Shown here piece by piece: positions 22,934-28,251 of a stretch of 28,251 nt of DNA. The notes beneath the pieces are model-generated. The model searched no databases, had not been told where the DNA came from, and saw nothing but the letters and a program-made list of their open reading frames with translations. The translations under genes were made by a program, and so were the position numbers. Every line of letters starts with the position of its first letter. Position 1 is the stretch's first letter. Source of the DNA: JBOHER01 sp050701115 (GTDB lineage: Bacteria > Actinomycetota > Actinomycetes > Mycobacteriales > Pseudonocardiaceae); contig JBOHER010000350.1 of NCBI GenBank assembly GCA_050701115.1, positions 1 through 28,251 on the forward strand. Direction: 5' to 3'.

Positions 22934-23488
22934 TCAGCTGGCCCTGGCGTTGCGGTTCATGTCGATCGGAGTGTTCCTGTGATCGTGCGTGACGAGTCGG
23001 GTAAGGATGGTGTCCACCTGGGTGGCCAGCGACCCGGAGTCGGCGTAGGTGAGCAGTAGGGCGCGGCCCCTGAGGTCCTTCAGGTAGGCGTTCAAGCTGG
23101 ACAGCTGTTCGGGATCCAGCGTGGACCCGTCCGCCGGCCGGATGCAGCGCAGCACGCTGACCGGCTTGCCCGCTGCCGAGATCCGGTTGATTTCCTCAGC
23201 GGTGCCCGACTGGGCCGCCGCGGTGGGGGAGCCCAGCCGCGTCCAGAACAGCGCGATCGCGAAATCGACGTTGTCGACCAGTTGTTCGTTCAGAATCTGT
23301 TGTGGCGGGGCGCCGAACGCAGCCGAGGCGTGTTCACTCCAATGGACCGGCACGACGATGGCCCCCAGCCGCTCGCCGAGCAGCACGTTCCAGCGGCCGA
23401 TGGCAGTCTGAATGGCGCGAACGTCGTGGATGTCGACGTCGCTAGGGCACGAGATCAAGGCTCGTAGCACCCTCGCGTTGTACGCCAT
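22934..23488 (-). CDS. Stand-alone DUF4062 (TIR-like) domain protein
   Basis: The 184-residue protein consists almost wholly of a DUF4062-type domain. It has a first strand followed by SCPSDV (VLRALISCPSDVDIHDVR), the helix AIQTAIGRWNVLLGERLG, PVHWSEHASAAFGAPPQ, the strand VDFAIALFWTRLGSP and the motif SGTAEEI, whose glutamate sits where TIR-like folds place a key residue. DUF4062 proteins often carry NTPase or other C-terminal effector or sensor domains; none is present here, only a short polar tail. A CATAAT box ends six bases before the ATG and there is no ribosome binding site, so the mRNA is probably leaderless. A defence-related role is possible but not shown. Confidence 0.78.
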   Translation of the reverse strand: MAYNARVLRALISCPSDVDIHDVRAIQTAIGRWNVLLGERLGAIVVPVHWSEHASAAFGAPPQQILNEQLVDNVDFAIALFWTRLGSPTAAAQSGTAEEINRISAAGKPVSVLRCIRPADGSTLDPEQLSSLNAYLKDLRGRALLLTYADSGSLATQVDTILTRLVTHDHRNTPIDMNRNARAS

Positions 23489-23494
23489 AAGTCA

Positions 23495-23500
23495 ATTATG
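23495..23500 (-). promoter_or_regulatory. Putative -10 box of the DUF4062 gene (CATAAT)
   Basis: CATAAT matches TATAAT at five of six positions and ends six bases before the ATG at 23488, so +1 would coincide with the start codon. No -35 at normal spacing is evident. The surrounding 100 bases are clearly more AT-rich than the rest of the window. Confidence 0.45.
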
Positions 23501-23615
23501 CCCAGTAATCGATCACATTTCGATGTCACCCGGTTGCACGCGGTAATAACCCCCAAATGGAGGAATCGGACATAACTCGGCGAAGCGGTAAACCAGGTGG
23601 CAACCCTCCGGTGTC

Positions 23616-23638
23616 GGTTCGTTAGCCTTGCCCGAACC
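23616..23638. promoter_or_regulatory. Inverted repeat GGTTCG-N11-CGAACC around a putative aspS -10 box
   Basis: The six-base arms at 23616-23621 and 23633-23638 flank TAGCCT (23623-23628), a plausible -10 for aspS. It could be an operator or chance in GC-rich DNA. The arms resemble those of the xre/azlC palindromes but the spacing differs. Confidence 0.3.
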
Positions 23639-23670
23639 CCTTCGACACAGGTAGAGAGTGAGCAGCTTCC

Positions 23671-25443
23671 GTGCGCACCCACGACGCCGGCACCTTGCGG
23701 GCCGAGCATGCTGGCCAGACCGTCACACTGACCGGATGGGTGGCACGTCGGCGCGATCACGGCGGCGTCATCTTCATCGATCTACGCGACGCGAGCGGTG
23801 TCGCGCAGGTGGTGTTCCGCGAGGGTGAGATGGCGCAGCGTGCGCACCACCTGCGGGCCGAGTACTGCCTGCGCATCGCCGGCGAGGTCGCGCTGCGCCC
23901 CGAGGGCAACGAGAACCCCGACATCGCCACCGGAGCGATCGAAGTGCTCGCCACCGAGTTGGACGTCCTTTCCGAATCGGCGGTGCTGCCCTTCCCGATC
24001 GACGACCGGGTGGACGTCGGCGAGGAGATCCGGCTCAAGCACCGTTACCTCGACCTGCGCCGCAGCGGCCCGGCGAAGGCGATGCGCCTGCGCAGCGAGG
24101 TCAACCGGGTGGCCCGCGATGTGCTGCACGGCAAGAACTTCGTCGAGGTCGAGACCCCGACCATGACCCGCTCAACACCCGAGGGCGCACGCGACTTCCT
24201 GGTGCCCGCTCGATTGCGGCCGGGCTCCTGGTACGCGCTGCCGCAATCCCCGCAGCTGTTCAAGCAGCTGCTGATGGTCGGCGGCATCGAACGCTACTAC
24301 CAGATCGCCCGCTGCTACCGGGACGAGGATTTCCGGGCCGACCGACAGCCGGAGTTCACCCAGCTCGACATCGAAATGAGCTTCGTCGACCAGGACGACG
24401 TGATCGCGCTCGGCGAGGACATCATCGGCGCGCTGTGGCGGCTCATCGGCCACGAGGTGCCCCAGCCAATCCCGCGGATCACCTACGCGGAGTCGATGGC
24501 CAAGTACGGCACCGACAAGCCCGACCTGCGGTTCGATCTCGAGCTCACCGAGATGACCGACTACTTCGGCCAGACTCCGTTCCGGGTCTTCCAGGCCCCC
24601 TACGTCGGTGCGGTGGTGATGGCGGGCGGAGCCGACCAGCCTCGCCGTCAGCTGGACGCGTGGCAGGACTGGGCCAAGCAGCGCGGCGCGAAGGGACTCG
24701 CTTACGTGCTGGCCGGCGAGGACGGCACACTTGGTGGCCCGGTGGCCAAGAACCTGGCCGAGCACGAGCGCGACGGCCTGACCGCGGCCGTCGGCGCCAA
24801 ACCGGGGGACTGCGTCTTCTTCGCGGCAGGCAAGCCCGCGGAGGCACGGGCGCTGCTCGGTGCCGCCCGGGACGAGATCGGGCACCGTCTCGGCCTGATC
24901 GACGAGAACGCATGGTCGTTCGTGTGGGTGGTGGACGCGCCGCTGTTCGAGCGGGCGAACGAGACGGACGACGTGGCGGTGGGCGCGGGCGACTGGACCG
25001 CGGTGCACCACGCGTTCACCGCGCCGACCCCGGAGTGGATCGACAAGTTCGAGACCGACCCCGGCAACGCCGTTGCCTACGCCTACGACATCGTCTGCAA
25101 CGGCAACGAGATCGGCGGCGGCTCGATCCGTATCCACCGCGCGGACGTGCAGAAACGGGTGTTCGAGGTGATGGGACTGGCCGAGGAGGACGCGCAGGAG
25201 AAGTTTGGCTTCCTGCTCGACGCCTTCGCCTACGGTGCGCCGCCGCACGGCGGCATCGCCTTCGGCTGGGACCGGATCGTGATGCTGCTGGCCAAGGCCG
25301 AGTCGCTGCGCGAGGTGATCGCGTTTCCGAAGACCGGCGGCGGTTATGACCCGCTGACCGCCGCACCCGCCCCGATCACCCCTGAGCAGCGACGCGAGGC
25401 AGGGATCGACGCCCGGCCGCGGCCGGAGCAGTCCAAGGGCTGA
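23671..25443 (+). CDS. aspS: Aspartyl-tRNA synthetase (probably non-discriminating)
   Basis: This 590-residue class IIb synthetase couples aspartate to tRNA(Asp). The N-terminal OB-fold anticodon-binding domain (about 1-105) contains TLTGWVARRRDHGGVIFIDLRD. Motif 2 is RCYRDEDFRADRQPEFTQLDIE, the bacterial GAD insertion spans about 300-410, and motif 3 is GGIAFGWDRIVMLL. His30 in RRRDHGG is the residue seen in non-discriminating enzymes, which also charge tRNA(Asn) for GatCAB to amidate; discriminating enzymes have Leu there. The start is GTG 23671 with only a weak GAGAG upstream. The length is normal and all motifs are intact. Confidence 0.96.
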   Translation: MRTHDAGTLRAEHAGQTVTLTGWVARRRDHGGVIFIDLRDASGVAQVVFREGEMAQRAHHLRAEYCLRIAGEVALRPEGNENPDIATGAIEVLATELDVLSESAVLPFPIDDRVDVGEEIRLKHRYLDLRRSGPAKAMRLRSEVNRVARDVLHGKNFVEVETPTMTRSTPEGARDFLVPARLRPGSWYALPQSPQLFKQLLMVGGIERYYQIARCYRDEDFRADRQPEFTQLDIEMSFVDQDDVIALGEDIIGALWRLIGHEVPQPIPRITYAESMAKYGTDKPDLRFDLELTEMTDYFGQTPFRVFQAPYVGAVVMAGGADQPRRQLDAWQDWAKQRGAKGLAYVLAGEDGTLGGPVAKNLAEHERDGLTAAVGAKPGDCVFFAAGKPAEARALLGAARDEIGHRLGLIDENAWSFVWVVDAPLFERANETDDVAVGAGDWTAVHHAFTAPTPEWIDKFETDPGNAVAYAYDIVCNGNEIGGGSIRIHRADVQKRVFEVMGLAEEDAQEKFGFLLDAFAYGAPPHGGIAFGWDRIVMLLAKAESLREVIAFPKTGGGYDPLTAAPAPITPEQRREAGIDARPRPEQSKG

Positions 25444-25458
25444 TTGGGCCCGATCAGC
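25439..25458. terminator. Hairpin embedding the stop codons of aspS and the DUF309 gene
   Basis: GCTGAT (25439-25444) pairs with ATCAGC (25453-25458) around TGGGCCCG. The aspS TGA (25441-25443) and the opposite-strand stop (25456-25454) lie in the two arms. It is short, with no T tract. Confidence 0.45.
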
Positions 25459-25948
25459 GCAGTCGAGGCGATCGGGCGGCAGCGGAGGACACCGTTCCGC
25501 CCGCATCGAGTGCGGTGGCAAGCTGCTCCGCCCACCCGCACAACCCGGCGATGTCGATGTCGTACGGGCTCCGGGTGGCATAGGGCGCGATGTTGGTCGC
25601 GCCTCTGCGCAGCAAGCTCGCGCCGCCGACCGCGTTCCCGCGCGCGGCGTGGGTCAGTCCGACCGCGAGCTGGGCCAGGCCCTTCCACAACGCGTGCTCA
25701 GGTTTATCCGCCGACTTCCACGCGTCCTCGAACACCTCGTGGGCGTGGAAGGGCTTTCCTTCGTCGAGCAGCCGCTGGGCCTCGGCGACGGTGTCCTGTG
25801 GGGCCCGTTCGACGCCTTCTGGCTGGCGTTCCACCCCCGTGGCGCCGTAGGGCAGCGGCCTGCCCAGCCCGTCCCTTGGCCGGGCGTTGCGCGCTCGTCC
25901 CTGCTCGTCCCGGTCCCGGCCGCGTTGGGTCCGCGGCTGGCCTGCCAT
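25454..25948 (-). CDS. DUF309 domain-containing protein
   Basis: This protein is 164 residues from ATG 25948 (GGAGG 11 bases upstream). The first 50 or so residues are Arg/Gly-rich and probably disordered (GQPRTQRGRDRDEQGRARN). The DUF309 core follows, with the hallmark FHAHEVFEDAWK (HxxHExWE-like), LWKGLAQLAVGLTHAARGN and GGASLLRRGATNIAPY. The conserved His/Glu set suggests a metal site, but no activity is established for the family. It is convergent with aspS across a ten-base gap. Confidence 0.88.
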   Translation of the reverse strand: MAGQPRTQRGRDRDEQGRARNARPRDGLGRPLPYGATGVERQPEGVERAPQDTVAEAQRLLDEGKPFHAHEVFEDAWKSADKPEHALWKGLAQLAVGLTHAARGNAVGGASLLRRGATNIAPYATRSPYDIDIAGLCGWAEQLATALDAGGTVSSAAARSPRLR

Positions 25949-26051
25949 GCCCGTCACACCTCCGCTTCGTGCGCCGCTCGCTTCGGCTTCCACGGTATCT
26001 CGCGACCGGGATGTGTCCTGCTCTTGCTGGTAATCGAGACCTCGGCACTAG

Positions 26052-26057
26052 TAGGCT
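26052..26057 (+). promoter_or_regulatory. Putative -10 box (TAGGCT) for the phosphotransferase gene
   Basis: TAGGCT ends eight bases before the ATG at 26066, which has no ribosome binding site, so a leaderless or near-leaderless mRNA is likely. The -35 is unclear. Confidence 0.4.
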
Positions 26058-26065
26058 GCCCCGCG

Positions 26066-27265
26066 ATGAGCCTGGATACCTCCTCTGCCGATGACGAACG
26101 TTGCGGTGATGGAGCCAACTCGGATGTGCTCGAAGGGGCACTCGTGGCTGGCGAACGAGTCCTGGCCAGCCGCTTCGGAGCGCCCATCACGCTGGTCGAT
26201 CCGCAGGATCTCGCGGGGAGCGGTCCTGCCGCCGTCGTCCGGGTCAAGGTGGATTCCTCGCCGTTCGCGCTGCCGCGCACCCTGGTCATCAAGCAGTACC
26301 CCGGGTCGACGGGACAGCCGAACCCGTTCGCCACTGAAGCGGCCAGCTATCAGCTGTTCACCGCGCTGCCCGCGAAGGACCGCGCGTGTCCCGAGCTGAT
26401 CGGCCACGACGGGAACCGCCGGGTGCTCGTGCTCGAGGATCTCGGCCGTGCCCCCACGCTCGCCGACAAACTGCGGACCCCCGATGCCAGGGCTGCCGAG
26501 CGGGCGTTGCTGTCGTGGGCACGCGCACTCGGCCGGATGCACGCGTCCACGGTGAGCAGAGAGCAGGACTTCAACGCGCTTCTGCGGCGGCTCGGGGCGT
26601 TCGCCCCGGACGCCGACGAGATGGCTGGTGCGGCGGGTGACCGGCTTCCAGCCATCCTGGCCGACGCGCTCGGAATCGGCACCTCGTCCGCCACCGTGGA
26701 GGTGGTCAACGAGGCGCTCGAGCGGGTGCATGGTTCCCCGTTCCGGTCGTTCTCGCCGGTCGACCTCTCCCCGGAGAACAACCTGGTCACCAACAACGGC
26801 GTGCGGTTCCTCGACTTCGAGCACGGGTGCGTGCGCAACGCGCTGATCGACGTCGCTCACCTGCGGGCGCCGTTCGCGTTCTGGGAGGGGGCCCTGGCGC
26901 TCCCCGCCGGGATGAGCGACGCGATGATCGCGGCCTGGCGGGCCGAGGTGTCGGCCATCTGGCCCGCGCTCGCCGACGACCAGGTCTTCGCCGGTGGACT
27001 GCTGGACAGCCAGATCCTCGCGGTGTGGATGCAGACTCGAACGACGCTGCCGGATCTGCTCGATGATCCGGACAGCTGGCCTGCCAGCAGGGCCGCCGCC
27101 CTGGTGTCCTGGTGGCGGGAGCTGGCCACCCAGGCCACCCAGGCCACGCAGGCCACCCAGTCGGGCGCGCGGGAGATCGCCGCACACGCGCAAGCGGTCG
27201 CCACCGCTCTGGATGAGCGATTCGGGCCGAATCTGGAACTCGCCGTGTATGAGGCGTTCCGCTAG
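26066..27265 (+). CDS. Kinase-fold phosphotransferase (aminoglycoside/choline kinase-like)
   Basis: The 399-residue protein has the APH-type fold. The N-lobe has the ATP lysine region LPRTLVIKQYP and the helix glutamate in FATEAASYQLF; VLVLEDLG is the hinge. The catalytic loop reads FSPVDLSPENNLV: the Asp and Asn of the usual HGDxxxxN are kept, but the His position is Pro. The metal-binding DFG is replaced by LDFEHG. Near the C-terminus a short TQATQATQATQ stretch is encoded by four copies of a nine-base repeat (27124-27159). The substrate is unknown; the altered HxD does not exclude activity, as aspartate is the essential residue. It is followed by the SGNH gene on the same strand. Confidence 0.85.
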   Translation: MSLDTSSADDERCGDGANSDVLEGALVAGERVLASRFGAPITLVDPQDLAGSGPAAVVRVKVDSSPFALPRTLVIKQYPGSTGQPNPFATEAASYQLFTALPAKDRACPELIGHDGNRRVLVLEDLGRAPTLADKLRTPDARAAERALLSWARALGRMHASTVSREQDFNALLRRLGAFAPDADEMAGAAGDRLPAILADALGIGTSSATVEVVNEALERVHGSPFRSFSPVDLSPENNLVTNNGVRFLDFEHGCVRNALIDVAHLRAPFAFWEGALALPAGMSDAMIAAWRAEVSAIWPALADDQVFAGGLLDSQILAVWMQTRTTLPDLLDDPDSWPASRAAALVSWWRELATQATQATQATQSGAREIAAHAQAVATALDERFGPNLELAVYEAFR

Positions 27266-27349
27266 CGCGAACCGAGGATTCGTCGGCAGGTCGGCAACGC
27301 GTTACCTGGCAATCACCGAAGAGGAGCTTGGGTAGGTGATCGTGACCGG

Positions 27350-28237
27350 GTGACAGCAGTGATCAGCCATGTCGCTCAAGTTCCCGGAACCACCCGCCCT
27401 CGCCGTCCCAGGGTGGTGACCCCACCTCCGCTCCGGCCGGTCAGCAGGCTGGCCGTGCTCGGCGATTCCACCGCGGTCGGGCTCGGCGACCCGCTGCCGG
27501 GTGGCGGCTGGCGTGGGGTCGGCCCGCTGGTAGCGGAGGCGCTAGGAGTGGACAGCGCCTCCGCCCAGGCCTACCACAACGGCTCCTGCACCGGAGCGCG
27601 GATGAACAGCGTGCGCACCGAGCAGGTGCCCGCCGCGCTACGGTTGCGGCCCGATGTGACGCTGCTCGTGGTGGGCATGAACGACACCCTGCGCTCGGAC
27701 TTCGATCCCGGGCAGTTGGCCGATGATTTCGATGCGGTAGTGACCGCGTTGCACGCTGCGGGGTCGCTGGTGGTCGCACTGCGCTTCCACGACCACAGCA
27801 GGGTGTTCCGGCTGCCTGGACCGCTGGCCAGGGCGTTGCGCGTGCGCATAGCGGAGCTCAACCAGGTGATCGATGTGATCGCGGCGCGGCACGATATCCG
27901 ATGTCTTGACCTGCCGTCCGTGCCGGGAACCTACGACCTCGCCGCGTGGAGTGTCGACCGGCTGCACCCGTCCGAGCTGGGGCATCGCATCCTCGCAAGG
28001 GGGTTCGCCGAGCTGATCGCCGATGCCGGCTTCGCGGTTCCCGCACCGATGAGCCTGGAATGCGGCGGTGGTCTGTCCACCGGTGCGGTCGAGCACGTCG
28101 GCTGGCTGGTGGTCAAAGGCATCCCATGGCTGTGGCGCCGCGGGAAGGATTTCCTGCCGTACGCGGCGTCGATCATGGCGCGCTCCGCGGTGCGCTCTGC
28201 TGCCGGAGCGGTGACCAGGGCGCGCGAAGCGGCATGA
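27350..28237 (+). CDS. SGNH/GDSL-family hydrolase
   Basis: The 295-residue protein has no signal peptide. From GTG 27350 the nucleophile is Ser40 in the block I motif LAVLGDSTAVGLGD. The asparagine block is LLVVGMNDTLRSD and the catalytic Asp/His pair is in SVDRLHPSELGH. A C-terminal extension of about 65 residues contains HVGWLVVKGIPWLWRRGKDFLPYA, an amphipathic aromatic stretch that may bind membrane or partner proteins. The start is uncertain: GTG 27342 and 27359 are nearby. This fits an actinobacterial esterase/lipase group of unknown substrate. The next gene starts 12 bases later, so they are probably in one operon. Confidence 0.9.
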   Translation: MTAVISHVAQVPGTTRPRRPRVVTPPPLRPVSRLAVLGDSTAVGLGDPLPGGGWRGVGPLVAEALGVDSASAQAYHNGSCTGARMNSVRTEQVPAALRLRPDVTLLVVGMNDTLRSDFDPGQLADDFDAVVTALHAAGSLVVALRFHDHSRVFRLPGPLARALRVRIAELNQVIDVIAARHDIRCLDLPSVPGTYDLAAWSVDRLHPSELGHRILARGFAELIADAGFAVPAPMSLECGGGLSTGAVEHVGWLVVKGIPWLWRRGKDFLPYAASIMARSAVRSAAGAVTRAREAA

Positions 28238-28248
28238 AGGGAGCTTTG

Positions 28249-28251
28249 GTG
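28249..28251 (+). CDS. Start codon of a further gene, truncated by the window edge
   Basis: AAGGGAG (28237-28243) is a strong ribosome binding site five bases before GTG at 28249-28251. Only the start codon is inside the window, so the product cannot be told. The close spacing to the SGNH gene suggests the same operon. Confidence 0.6.

Noticed and set aside
27124..27159. Nine-base tandem repeat as a member of the 21-bp repeat family
   Set aside because: Period and sequence (GCCACCCAG) differ; it is simple in-frame slippage inside the phosphotransferase gene.

Overview
This is a GC-rich, high-G/C-third-position actinobacterial chromosome segment. Gene content and order (pdxS, pdxT, yebC, ruvCAB, yajC-secD-secF, rel, cyclophilin, metallo-hydrolase, aspS) match the conserved mycobacterial/pseudonocardial block. 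The intergenic repeats and the RuvB, Rel and SecD sequences suggest a Pseudonocardiaceae-like organism (Amycolatopsis/Saccharomonospora type). That assignment is inference from recalled family features, not a search. No tRNA, rRNA, insertion sequence, prophage or CRISPR array is visible.

Layout. (1) 1-931, minus strand: N-terminal part of an EF-G-like translational GTPase, divergent from pdxS. (2) 1151-6205: the PLP synthase genes pdxS and pdxT, separated by about 3.5 kb. The interval carries two inverted 21-bp tandem arrays, an XRE-cupin regulator divergent from an azlCD branched-chain amino-acid exporter, the remnant of an Lrp/AsnC regulator, and a Cys/Met-metabolism PLP enzyme. (3) 6254-13588: yebC, a DUF4262 gene, ruvCAB and yajC-secDF, all on the plus strand. 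(4) 13667-16815: bifunctional (p)ppGpp synthetase/hydrolase and a crotonase-fold protein. The apt gene often found between secF and rel is absent. (5) 16825-19149: secreted or membrane-anchored cyclophilin (minus), then a metallo-beta-lactamase-fold hydrolase and a small membrane protein (plus). (6) 19160-23488, all minus: a helical hypothetical protein, a YibE/F membrane protein, a TIGR03086-type protein downstream of a SigG-like ECF sigma factor, and a lone DUF4062 (TIR-like) protein. This is the most accessory-looking stretch. (7) 23671-28237: aspS, convergent DUF309 gene, a kinase-fold phosphotransferase and an SGNH hydrolase. The last bases carry the ribosome binding site and GTG of a further gene.

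How the parts fit. PdxS/PdxT make PLP, which the gamma-family enzyme at 4333-5514 uses. RuvABC resolve Holliday junctions. YajC-SecDF assist Sec export of proteins such as the cyclophilin. Rel sets the stringent response and AspRS charges tRNA.

The strongest non-standard signals are: a pair of identical GTTCG-N6-CGAAC palindromes in the xre/azlC divergent promoter; an internally deleted, frame-shifted Lrp gene; a 21-bp tandem repeat family seen in inverted orientation after pdxS and with a related version inside the end of ruvC; a perfect 19-bp inverted repeat after the DUF4062 gene; and hairpins that embed both stop codons at two convergent gene junctions.
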